From NCBI RefSeq assembly GCF_000784355.1, contig NZ_KN360940.1, positions 61,243 to 114,540 of the forward strand: a DNA stretch of 53,298 bases. The letters are read 5' to 3'. The notes below the pieces were generated by a model. It made no database searches. It was not told where the DNA came from and worked only from the letters and a program-made list of their open reading frames with translations. Below are positions 44,596 to 53,226 of the stretch, piece after piece. The DNA comes from Methanolacinia paynteri. GTDB lineage: Archaea > Halobacteriota > Methanomicrobia > Methanomicrobiales > Methanomicrobiaceae. Within the stretch, counting starts at the first letter, position 1; each line of letters opens with the position of its first letter. The position numbers and the translations under genes are program-made.

Positions 44596-46256
44596 CCTCA
44601 GGAAATGCAAACAATCCGGTCCCGAACTTCTACCGGGCCTCAGCCGACGATTTCAGGAAGATCCCCGGGAGCCCGATTGCTTATTGGGTTAGTGAGAAAT
44701 TTAGAAGTTTGTTTTGTGAAGATCAGCTATATAACTTCACAGAATCTGGTGGGAGATGTAAAACACATAATGATGAATTGTATGTCAGAATGATTTGGGA
44801 AACCTCCAAAAATAGAATTGGAACAACTAATTTCTGGAAGTTATATAATAAAGGTGGTCCCTCACGTAAATGGTATGGGAATCTAGATTACTTAATTAAA
44901 TGGACTGAAGATGCAAAAATAAAATATTCACAATCTGGAGGATTAAGTAATCAATCAACGTGGAATCGAATAGGAATAACTTGGTCTGGAATTTCTTCTA
45001 GAAAAACAGCATACAGAATAAAAATTAAAGAATCTGAATATTCATCCGCGTCTCCTACAATTTTATCAAGCGAAAAATTGTCCAATAATAATATTTTGGG
45101 ATTCCTCAATACAAAAATATCATTTCAAGCAATGATGCTTATAAACCCAACAATGCAAGTAAACGTTGGAGACGCATTGAAATTACCCTCTAAGATGATT
45201 ATATCCGGGGATACGATCGAAAAGAATGTTGATTCACTAATCAATCTCGCAAAAACAGACTGGGACTCCTACGAGACCTCATGGGATTTCGAATCGCTTC
45301 CCCTTCTCTCCCCCGAATACAAGTCCCCGACCATAAAGGAGACCTACACAAAACTCCGGTCGCACTGGCGTGAGATGACCCTTGAGATGCAGAGACTCGA
45401 AGAGGAGAACAACAGGATCTTCATTGAAGCATACGGGCTTGAAGACGAACTGACTCCCGACGTTCCTCTCTCCGAGATAACACTCACATGCAACCCGCAT
45501 TACCGGTATGGCGGGAAGAGGAACGAAGAAGAACTCGAAGCACTGCTCCTCAAAGACACGGTGAAGGAGCTTATCTCGTATGCGGTCGGCTGCATGTTCG
45601 GGCGGTACTCGCTCGATAAGCCGGGACTGATTCTTGCAAACCAGGGCGAGAAGAAAGACGACTATCTCGCACAGGTACCTGAACCGTCATTCAGGCCGGA
45701 CGACGACAACATCATCCCCGTCCTCGACGACGAGTATTTCACCGACGATATCGTATCAAGGTTCATGGAGTTCCTGAAGACTACATTCGGAAAAGAAACC
45801 CTCTCAAAGAACCTCGACTTCATCGCCGCCGCACTGACCGGAAAGAGCAGCGCCTCGCCGGAGGAGACAATCAGGGACTACTTCATCAGGGACTTTTACA
45901 AAGACCACGCCAGGACATACAAAAAGAGGCCGATATACTGGATGTTCTCCTCCGGAAAGAACCAGGGATTCAACGCACTCATATACATACACAGGTACGA
46001 TAAGACCACCCTTGCCAAGATGAGGACCGACTACCTCCTCGAACTCGAATCCAAACTATACGCAGAGGTAAAAGTGCTCCCTGAAGAAACGGAGAGAAAC
46101 AAGGCGCGGCTGGCAAAGATCAAAAAGCAGATCGAAGAGATGCAGAAATACGACGAACTCCTCAACAACAAGGCATTATCCCTAATAGAGATCGATCTCG
46201 ACGACGGAGTCAAAGTCAACTATGAAAAGTTCGAAGGACTTGTAAGGGAGATCTGA
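44592..46256 (+). CDS. pglX: PglX methyltransferase, C-terminal (target-recognition) half
   Basis: A 554-residue protein matching the second half of BREX-1 PglX. It begins at NFYRASADDFRKIPGSPIAYWVS, the segment that in full-length PglX follows the catalytic core. The conserved end is RPIYWMFSSGKNQGFNALIYIHRYDKTTLAKMRTDYL with a coiled-coil tail. It has no methyltransferase motif, so alone it is probably the specificity part. Bases about 44690-45230 (residues about 33-213) are strikingly AT-rich compared with both flanks. The frame differs from the N-terminal half, and both halves are intact, adding up to the length of a complete PglX. Confidence 0.92.
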   Translation: MTSGNANNPVPNFYRASADDFRKIPGSPIAYWVSEKFRSLFCEDQLYNFTESGGRCKTHNDELYVRMIWETSKNRIGTTNFWKLYNKGGPSRKWYGNLDYLIKWTEDAKIKYSQSGGLSNQSTWNRIGITWSGISSRKTAYRIKIKESEYSSASPTILSSEKLSNNNILGFLNTKISFQAMMLINPTMQVNVGDALKLPSKMIISGDTIEKNVDSLINLAKTDWDSYETSWDFESLPLLSPEYKSPTIKETYTKLRSHWREMTLEMQRLEEENNRIFIEAYGLEDELTPDVPLSEITLTCNPHYRYGGKRNEEELEALLLKDTVKELISYAVGCMFGRYSLDKPGLILANQGEKKDDYLAQVPEPSFRPDDDNIIPVLDDEYFTDDIVSRFMEFLKTTFGKETLSKNLDFIAAALTGKSSASPEETIRDYFIRDFYKDHARTYKKRPIYWMFSSGKNQGFNALIYIHRYDKTTLAKMRTDYLLELESKLYAEVKVLPEETERNKARLAKIKKQIEEMQKYDELLNNKALSLIEIDLDDGVKVNYEKFEGLVREI

Positions 46257-46311
46257 AACTTTCGGATTTATATGAACGCAGACCCAAAAATCAGGTAAAA
46301 GGAAAAGAGAT

Positions 46312-48936
46312 ATGCCGATACTAAGCCTGGAGAAGACAAACGCCGCAATACTTGAAAAATTCAGCAGAATATCTGAATTTGAAAAGAGAAAGATTGTCTT
46401 CTGGTACGACAGTGAACAGACCGCCGGAGAAGAAGATCTTCACGCCATCATTCAGACCCTCCGGCAAAAAGGCATAAAAACACTTATCCTCGGAGATAAC
46501 TTCTACGAGATCAAAAAAACTCTCGAACACGACGATACGGAATCGAATTATCTCGTCTACTCCCCAAAACCCGAAAGACCATTCCAGGAGAACTGGCTTT
46601 TAGACATCCAGCTATACTCGGAAAGATTTGAAAACAGCCGGATATCCGATATAAAATCAGAGATCGGGATAGAAGGCTACAGCCTTGACAACTTCCTCGA
46701 TAAGCACAAGAAGTTCTTCGCCAACAAAAGAAGAGTCGCCGCATTTAAAAAATTCTATGAGGAAAGATGGAAAGAAGAAGACTTCATAAAAGGAATATTT
46801 GCAGTAATTACCGGATCGACCGTACCTGACGAAAAAGAGATTGTAAAAAACATACTCCTGGACTCCCTCTCAGAAGAAGAGAACAAGATGTGGGAGGATG
46901 TTACCCGCTACAACCTCGAAGAAGCCTTCTGGAAGATCGCAGAAAGAAACTTCGGATTTTATAGAGAACACCCCACACTCGGAAAACTATTCCTGAGCTT
47001 TCTGATAACCCACATCGACAGAAACTCAACACTCCCTCTCGGATCGCTGCTCGAAACTTACGTCAACCGGAAAAGGCAGAGCAATGAATGTGAGATATTC
47101 ATCTCAGGCTGGATGGACAACTCGAAAGACTCCTCCCTGTTCGACGAATACTGCCGAAAACTTCTGCTCGAAGAAGACAAAAAACTTGAAAAAGAACTGA
47201 CATCCATTCTCAACAAAGAGAAAGTCGAATGCTACCTGGAAGTGGAAGCGCCGGACATTTTTGATAAAAGCATAATCAGAAAGATAGTCGCCACAATATC
47301 AAAAGGCGGCAGCGATTATGATAAATACCTCGAATGGATAGAAGCACGGAAAACAAAACATTACTATACCGAATTCAGGGAGATCTACTCTGCACTCAGA
47401 TACGCAATAATGCTCATCCGCCTCTCGGAAGAGATCGAAGAGAGGGACATCCCGGAAAGCAGCCTCAATGAACTCTTCATAAACTATACCACAAATTATT
47501 ATCTCCACGACTTCTATTACCGGAAATTCTACTCCCACTATGACAAAACAAGCGGGAAAGATATCCTGAAAAACAGTATCCGGGAAAAAGTTGAAAGAGA
47601 ATACCGGAGCGCAAACGAAAAGCTACTTATGAAATGGAGCAGTCTCATTGAAGCCCGGCCCGACGGAAGATGGGGAATAGAGCTCATCGGCAACCAGGAA
47701 GACTTCTTCACTAACCATGTTGCAAAGATTATCAAAAGAAACGACAGGGACAAAGTCGCAGTCATAATCTCAGACGCCATGAGATACGAGGTTGCCTCCG
47801 AACTGAAAGTTCTCCTTAACATAACTACAAACGGCACAGTTGAGATGAAGACGATGGCCGGCTGCCTGCCATCCTATACAAGACTCGGAATGGCATCCCT
47901 GCTCCCACATAAAAAACTCGAATACAGAAAAGATCGTGTCATCGTAGACGGAACCGATTCCGACGGCCTGAAAAACCGCGAAAAGATCCTTACGTCCTAC
48001 GAGAAGGAATCGATAGCCTTCAATTTCAGGGATTTTCGGAACCTGAAATCAGATGAGGCAAGAGAGCTGATCAAGGGAAAAAAGGTTGTCTATATCTACC
48101 ACAACAAAATCGACGAGACAGGAGACAGCAAAGCGTCAGAAGATGAAGTCTTCGAATCCGCCGAGTCTGCCATCCGGGATATCGACGAAATAGTAAACCG
48201 CCTCGGAAGATCCCTGAATGTAAACAACATAATAATCACGGCCGATCACGGCTTCATCTACAAACGCGACAACCTTGAGAGTGCCGATATCGTAGAGACG
48301 ACCGGTTTTGACAAAGAAGATATCCTGGTAACAAATAAAAGATTTATAATCACCAGCCAGCAGACCGAACTTCCGAACACTCACAGGTTCATGATGACCT
48401 ATCCCTCCGATTCAGGTGAACAACTCTATCTCTATACTCCATTCGCCGATCTCCGTTTCAAACTCCCGGGAGGAGGAAGAAACTTTGTTCACGGAGGCTT
48501 ATCTCTCCAGGAGATAGTGATTCCGGTTATTCTCTACAACCATAACAGATCCACATCAGACCTCGACAAAAAGGGGATCGGGCATGGAAAGGTAGGAATA
48601 ACAACAATCGGACATATTCAAAAAATAACCAGCAACCCGTTTAAAATCAGACTGCTCCAGACCGAAAACGTGACAGACAAACGCGAACCGCTGAGATGCA
48701 GGATTGCTCTCTATGACAATACAGGGGAAAGAGTCAGTGACGAAAAAACCATCATCGCCGATAAGACCTCGGATGAACCGAACGAAAGAATCTTTGAGGC
48801 AATACTTACATTGGGCAGTAATGTTAAAAACGGGATATATATCCTGAAAGCCATCGATGAGGACATAAAGGCCAAATACACCGATGTTCTTGATATGGTT
48901 GTTGAAGTTGATATTCTGATAACCGATGATTTTTGA
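46312..48936 (+). CDS. pglZ: BREX alkaline-phosphatase-fold protein PglZ
   Basis: An 874-residue protein of the BREX-1 PglZ type. The N-terminal 450 residues are helical. The phosphatase-fold core has VAVIISDAMRYEVASEL with the metal-binding D488, and IITADHGFIYKR with D645-H646. The KLPGGGRNFVHGGLSLQEIVIPVI segment near 720 is typical. The C-terminal 130 residues form beta domains. PglZ is required for both methylation and defence in BREX. Codons lean to the C-ending style seen in the second half of pglX. Start spacing from pglX is 55 bases, with an AAGGAAAAGAG site. Confidence 0.95.
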   Translation: MPILSLEKTNAAILEKFSRISEFEKRKIVFWYDSEQTAGEEDLHAIIQTLRQKGIKTLILGDNFYEIKKTLEHDDTESNYLVYSPKPERPFQENWLLDIQLYSERFENSRISDIKSEIGIEGYSLDNFLDKHKKFFANKRRVAAFKKFYEERWKEEDFIKGIFAVITGSTVPDEKEIVKNILLDSLSEEENKMWEDVTRYNLEEAFWKIAERNFGFYREHPTLGKLFLSFLITHIDRNSTLPLGSLLETYVNRKRQSNECEIFISGWMDNSKDSSLFDEYCRKLLLEEDKKLEKELTSILNKEKVECYLEVEAPDIFDKSIIRKIVATISKGGSDYDKYLEWIEARKTKHYYTEFREIYSALRYAIMLIRLSEEIEERDIPESSLNELFINYTTNYYLHDFYYRKFYSHYDKTSGKDILKNSIREKVEREYRSANEKLLMKWSSLIEARPDGRWGIELIGNQEDFFTNHVAKIIKRNDRDKVAVIISDAMRYEVASELKVLLNITTNGTVEMKTMAGCLPSYTRLGMASLLPHKKLEYRKDRVIVDGTDSDGLKNREKILTSYEKESIAFNFRDFRNLKSDEARELIKGKKVVYIYHNKIDETGDSKASEDEVFESAESAIRDIDEIVNRLGRSLNVNNIIITADHGFIYKRDNLESADIVETTGFDKEDILVTNKRFIITSQQTELPNTHRFMMTYPSDSGEQLYLYTPFADLRFKLPGGGRNFVHGGLSLQEIVIPVILYNHNRSTSDLDKKGIGHGKVGITTIGHIQKITSNPFKIRLLQTENVTDKREPLRCRIALYDNTGERVSDEKTIIADKTSDEPNERIFEAILTLGSNVKNGIYILKAIDEDIKAKYTDVLDMVVEVDILITDDF

Positions 48937-48951
48937 CTGGAGGCTTTAGAG

Positions 48952-50988
48952 ATGACAGATCAGTATGGTATGGAAACGGACAAAAAACTCAACCTGTACT
49001 TCCCCGGCCGGGTCGTAAGAAAAGACCTCACAAAGAAGCTCAAAGGCAGTAACAACGTTCCGGTATATGTCCTTGAGTACCTGCTTGGCTCGAACTGCGC
49101 CACAGATGACGAAGAACTCATCAAAGAAGGGGTCAGGAAAGTAAAACGCATCTTATCGGACAACTACGTCCGGCCCGACGAAGCCGAATTGATAAAGTCA
49201 AGGATACGGGAGACCGGTTATTACACAGTCATCGATAAGATCACCGTCCATCTCAATGAAAGAAGAGATGTATATGAAGCTGAATTCTCATCACTCGGCA
49301 TAAGGGAGATCGAAGTTGATCCCGAGACAGTAAAAAAATATGAAAAGCTCCTCGGAGGAGGGATCTGGTGCATAGTAAAGATGGAATATTCCCCGGAATC
49401 CTCCCGCTCCCCCTTCATCATCTCCAGTTTAAAACCCATCCAGATACCAAATATGGATATCAATGAACTTATCGACCGGAGAAAAGAATTTACGAAGGAT
49501 GAGTGGATCGATGTCCTGTTAAGAACAATAGGGATGGAGCCTGACAAACTGGAATATTCTGTCAAATGGCACCTTCTTGAGAGACTGGTTCCTCTTGCAG
49601 AAAATAATTACAACCTCTGCGAACTCGGACCGAGGAGTACAGGCAAATCTCATGTTTACAAGGAGATCTCACCAAATTCAATACTTATCTCTGGCGGACA
49701 GACAACTGTGGCAAACCTCTTCTACAACCTCAGTTCAAGACAGGTAGGACTTGTCGGATTGTGGGATGTCGTCGCGTTTGATGAAGTCGCCGGAATCAGG
49801 TTCAAGGATAAAGACGGAATCCAGATCTTAAAGGATTACATGGCATCAGGATCATTTGCAAGAGGTAAGGACCAGATAAATGCAAATGCTTCGATTGTAT
49901 TTGTCGGAAACGTAAACCAGAGCATCTCATCACTATTGAAAACCGCACACCTCTTCGCTCCTTTCCCCGACGCAATGAACAACGACAGTGCATTTTTCGA
50001 CAGAATTCATTATTATCTCCCCGGGTGGGAAGTCCCGAAATTCAGACCAGAGCATTTCACAGAGAGATCCGGTTTCATCGTAGACTACCTTGCAGAGTTC
50101 CTGCGGGAGATGAGAAAAAGATCTTTCGGAGATCACATATTCAAACATTTCAGGTTCGGAAACAATCTCAACCAGAGAGATGTAATCGCAGTGAAAAAGA
50201 CATTTTCCGGTCTTATGAAAATAATCTATCCGGATGACAGCGCCTCAAAGGAAGATGCACGTGAAATCCTGGAATATGCCCTTACCGGACGAAGAAGAGT
50301 CAAAGAGCAACTTAAAAAGATCGGAGGTATCGAATTCTATGATGTCAACTTTTCATACATTGATCTCGAAGAAAGCTCCGAACACTTCGTTACCGTTCCG
50401 GAAAGCGGCGGCAGCAAATTAATTCCCGAGGGAATGGGAAAACCGGGACAGGTATTTTCTGTCAACAGGAACAATGAAGGCAAGATTGGAGTATATAAGT
50501 TTGAACTCCAGGTAGTTGCAGGTTCGGGGAAATATGAGAGATCCGGACTTGGCTCAAATTCAAAGGCAAAAGAAGCTGTTCAGACCGCATTCAATTACTT
50601 CAGGGCAAATGCAAAGTCTGTAAGCCAGAGCATCTCGACGAAAGAAAAGGATTATCAGCTTCATGTTCAGGATCTGACAGGTGTCGGAATGACCGACGGG
50701 CTTGCACTCCCCGCATTTATAAGTCTCTGCTCCGGCGCCCTGGAAAAACCGCTACATGAACAGATTGTAGTTCTCGGAACATTTACAATCGGCGGCTCTA
50801 TAAGTGTGATTGATAATCTTTCTGATCTCCTGCAGGTCTGCCTTGATGCTGGTGCAAAGAAGGTCCTGATACCTATATCTTCTGCAGGAAAGATTTCAAC
50901 AGTCCCGCCGGATCTATTCAGTAAATTCCAGATCTCCTTCTATGAAGATCCGGTGGATGCAGTGTATAAATCTCTGGTGCTTTCTTAG
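48952..50988 (+). CDS. brxL: BREX protein BrxL (AAA ATPase with Lon-like domain)
   Basis: A 678-residue protein. The N-terminal part (KLNLYFPGRVVRKDLTKKLKG) and AAA core with GPRSTGKS (226-233) and VVAFDEVAGIRFKDKDG are BrxL hallmarks. The C-terminal 130 residues form a Lon-like domain (GVGMTDGLALPAFISLCSGAL, then LDAGAKKVLIPISS). BrxL forms hexameric rings on DNA and is needed for phage exclusion but not methylation. A TGGAGG site lies about 12 bases upstream. It is the last gene of the operon and converges with the Orc1/Cdc6 gene across 41 bases. Confidence 0.95.
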   Translation: MTDQYGMETDKKLNLYFPGRVVRKDLTKKLKGSNNVPVYVLEYLLGSNCATDDEELIKEGVRKVKRILSDNYVRPDEAELIKSRIRETGYYTVIDKITVHLNERRDVYEAEFSSLGIREIEVDPETVKKYEKLLGGGIWCIVKMEYSPESSRSPFIISSLKPIQIPNMDINELIDRRKEFTKDEWIDVLLRTIGMEPDKLEYSVKWHLLERLVPLAENNYNLCELGPRSTGKSHVYKEISPNSILISGGQTTVANLFYNLSSRQVGLVGLWDVVAFDEVAGIRFKDKDGIQILKDYMASGSFARGKDQINANASIVFVGNVNQSISSLLKTAHLFAPFPDAMNNDSAFFDRIHYYLPGWEVPKFRPEHFTERSGFIVDYLAEFLREMRKRSFGDHIFKHFRFGNNLNQRDVIAVKKTFSGLMKIIYPDDSASKEDAREILEYALTGRRRVKEQLKKIGGIEFYDVNFSYIDLEESSEHFVTVPESGGSKLIPEGMGKPGQVFSVNRNNEGKIGVYKFELQVVAGSGKYERSGLGSNSKAKEAVQTAFNYFRANAKSVSQSISTKEKDYQLHVQDLTGVGMTDGLALPAFISLCSGALEKPLHEQIVVLGTFTIGGSISVIDNLSDLLQVCLDAGAKKVLIPISSAGKISTVPPDLFSKFQISFYEDPVDAVYKSLVLS

Positions 50989-51029
50989 ATGAATTCCAGA
51001 ATATCCAACCTGAATTTGGGTTAAAAAAT

Positions 51030-52151
51030 TCACAAAACCTTCAACACCTCCTCAACCTCATACCTCAATGAAATCTCCCTCGTCTGCCCTCTCCCCTGGA
51101 GAGTCTTCAGGGAAATAATCTCCATCGACTCCAGCTTATTCAGCCGCTTGTGAAAGTTGGCATAACCCATTGAAAGCCGTTTATTTACAATCTCATAGAG
51201 AGCTCCGGAAGTCGGCAGCTCTTCACTATCCCGGACCTCTTCAGCCAGGACCGCCAGGAATTTTTTCTCCTCCGGAGACAAGCCCCCGATTGCATCCCGT
51301 AACCGGATATCCTTCGCAGAGACCGATGTCGATACATCCTCTGCAAGGACTTCCTTCCTTGCCGCCTTCTCCGCATTTGCAACAGACTCTTTTATTATCG
51401 TAAGGCCGACACGGAGATCTCCCGCCTCAACCGTCCTTTGAACAATGAGATCCAGAACCTCATCGGAGATCACCCCGGGATAAAGGCCCCGGTGTACTCT
51501 CTGCAAAAGGATCTCCCGGACCTCCTCGTAGCCGTAAGCAGGAAAATAAATATCAACGGGCCTGAAGACCGACCAGACCGCAGAATCGACTTTGGTCATA
51601 AGGTCGATCTCCATGTTGCTCACAGCCGCAATCACCCCGAGTCTTGCACCCGGAAATTCTTCGTAAAGACGGAGCAGCACATAGAGAATATCATTCAGCC
51701 GGTTCTCGTACATCAGATAATTTACATCGTCGAGACATACGACCGCAACCGTCCGGGACTCTGAAAGGTAATTTCCTATCTCATTGTAGACCTTCCGGAA
51801 CGCAATCCCGGTAGTCGGCGGATAGTGCCCGAAGATCCGGTTGAATATTGAACCGAAGATCGAAACCCGCGTCCGATCGTATTTGCAGTTGATATATACC
51901 GGCAGGACCCGCTTTGTCGTCTGTTCGATCTCGGAGAAGAGCACCCGGACCGAGGTAGTCTTCCCTGTTCCGGGAAGTCCCCGGATGACGGAGTTGAACG
52001 GGCGGCTGCCTTTCATCGCCGGCCGCATGGTATAGGCCAGTTCGCTGAGCTGCGTATCTCTGAAATTAAACTGTTCCGGTACGTGATCTATCTCAAAAAT
52101 ATCGGGGTCCCTGAAGAGAGTCTGGTCCCCCATTAGCAAATTTCTCTTCAT
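51030..52151 (-). CDS. cdc6: Orc1/Cdc6 replication initiator
   Basis: A 373-residue archaeal initiator. Walker A is GLPGTGKTT (near 68-76), Walker B VAVVCLDDVNYL (about 134-145), sensor regions follow, and the C-terminal winged helix includes SGALYEIVNKRLSMGYANFHKRLNKLESMEII. It binds origin recognition boxes and loads the MCM helicase. The transcript looks leaderless (TTATACAT about 25 bases upstream). On an integrated element it may serve the element's own replication, separate from the host initiator. It lies beside an intergenic region with a perfect inverted repeat. Confidence 0.93.
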   Translation of the reverse strand: MKRNLLMGDQTLFRDPDIFEIDHVPEQFNFRDTQLSELAYTMRPAMKGSRPFNSVIRGLPGTGKTTSVRVLFSEIEQTTKRVLPVYINCKYDRTRVSIFGSIFNRIFGHYPPTTGIAFRKVYNEIGNYLSESRTVAVVCLDDVNYLMYENRLNDILYVLLRLYEEFPGARLGVIAAVSNMEIDLMTKVDSAVWSVFRPVDIYFPAYGYEEVREILLQRVHRGLYPGVISDEVLDLIVQRTVEAGDLRVGLTIIKESVANAEKAARKEVLAEDVSTSVSAKDIRLRDAIGGLSPEEKKFLAVLAEEVRDSEELPTSGALYEIVNKRLSMGYANFHKRLNKLESMEIISLKTLQGRGQTREISLRYEVEEVLKVL

Positions 52152-52454
52152 TATTATGAATTTTTATGATGATGTATAAGGATGAATTCTGTGCCTGGTG
52201 AAAGTGGAAATTATCAAATCGCTCACTTTCACCCCTTCCGCTCCCCGGTTAAATATTCATCCAAACAATCTTTGATCGTCCCCGGTCGGGAAAAACATAG
52301 GACATTTCTCACAACTCCGAACTGTTGAGTCAACGGGTCTTCACAATATGCCGTACCGACTTGTTTCTCTGAATGCAGTCAATAATCCGGCCGGGACACC
52401 TTACCCACAATCTAAAGGGATCACCAAAAATCAATTTTTTAAGGAGCCTGATCA
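52152..52454. other. Gene-free region beside cdc6, candidate origin or control region
   Basis: The region contains the cdc6 promoter, the inverted repeat at 52197-52233, and two CCCCGGT sequences (about 52239 and 52279). Its right end provides AAGGAG, the ribosome-binding site of the next gene. No reading frame fits. In archaea the origin is often adjacent to the initiator gene, but a clear ORB consensus is not recognisable here. Confidence 0.45.
52197..52233. promoter_or_regulatory. Perfect 10-base inverted repeat upstream of cdc6
   Basis: GGTGAAAGTG (52197-52206) and CACTTTCACC (52224-52233) are exact complements separated by 17 bases. They lie 46-82 bases upstream of the cdc6 start. Oppositely oriented binding sites around a short spacer are typical of origin recognition boxes and of autoregulatory operators. 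Confidence 0.5.
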
Positions 52455-52772
52455 ATGACAATCACAGAACTACTCGCAGCCATCGACCCCCTTCAGACCA
52501 TCGCTGTAATCCTGGGAATATCAGGGGCCGCCCTTGTAGCAGGGAAGAAAGCCGCATCAAGACTTTCCGGCTTCTCATGCTGGATTATCGCAAACCTGAT
52601 CTGGTTCTTCGAAGGTGTCTACTCATCGAATTATTACCTGGCGGCGATGTTCGGGTTCTACTGGATAACTGCCATTGTCGGGTTTTGGAATTCATTGAAA
52701 TTAAAGGAGAAAATTGAAAGGAAGAGCCATTCGGCAAGTGTGCCGCTTCCGTTTAAATCACAGGACCAGTGA
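52455..52772 (+). CDS. Small three-helix membrane protein
   Basis: A 105-residue protein with an AAGGAG site nine bases before its ATG. Three hydrophobic segments are visible (about 15-35, 40-56, 60-78), followed by a charged tail (KLKEKIERKSHSASVPLPFKSQ). The length and topology resemble small membrane proteins of proviruses, including holin-like ones, and the PnuC-like fold start. No family is recognised for certain. Confidence 0.6.
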   Translation: MTITELLAAIDPLQTIAVILGISGAALVAGKKAASRLSGFSCWIIANLIWFFEGVYSSNYYLAAMFGFYWITAIVGFWNSLKLKEKIERKSHSASVPLPFKSQDQ

Positions 52773-52839
52773 ATTAAGACCCACCAAAAAACCCCATGAA
52801 ATTACTCCGTAATTTCAAAGAGTTCCCCAATGACATCCG

Positions 52840-53070
52840 TCATTGCAGAAACTTCATTATCACCGCAACAAGGCCGCCCGCACCCGCCCCGACCCCGGCG
52901 GAGATCTGCCGATCACGACCTGCCGACTCCGACTTAAAACCTTCAAGATCCCGGATTCGGTTCTCATGATCTCCGATGGACTCCTTCATCTCCTCAAGCG
53001 TCCTGCAGATCCACTTCACATCCCGGTTCGTCTCGACGATCATGTCCCTGTTACTCTTCTCTTCTTTCAT
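52840..53070 (-). CDS. Small coiled-coil protein with C-terminal hydrophobic segment
   Basis: A 76-residue protein starting at the ATG at 53070 (longer frame to 53133 possible). It has a coiled-coil region (VKWICRTLEEMKESIGDHENRIRDLE) and ends in a short hydrophobic stretch (GAGAGGLVAVIMKFL). This plan resembles XhlA-type phage proteins and other tail-anchored small membrane proteins. It lies on the opposite strand to its neighbours. The assignment is tentative. Confidence 0.5.
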   Translation of the reverse strand: MKEEKSNRDMIVETNRDVKWICRTLEEMKESIGDHENRIRDLEGFKSESAGRDRQISAGVGAGAGGLVAVIMKFLQ

Positions 53071-53226
53071 CGTGCGTTCGTTCACTCCTGCGGATAAATT
53101 CGGCAGAAACAGGGATAAATCGAACTGTATCAACTATCTGATACAGTCACGCTAATCTATCAAAAGAACGAGTAATTAAATGCCTGTTCCAGTACCCGGG
53201 GAAAAGGCAGGCAGGAGAAAAAACGA

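Noticed and set aside
41303-46256. pglX split explained by sequencing error or simple pseudogene
   Set aside because: The interruption is a complete 1.4-kb gene with start-stop overlaps at both ends, placed at a domain boundary, and both halves remain open and full-length.
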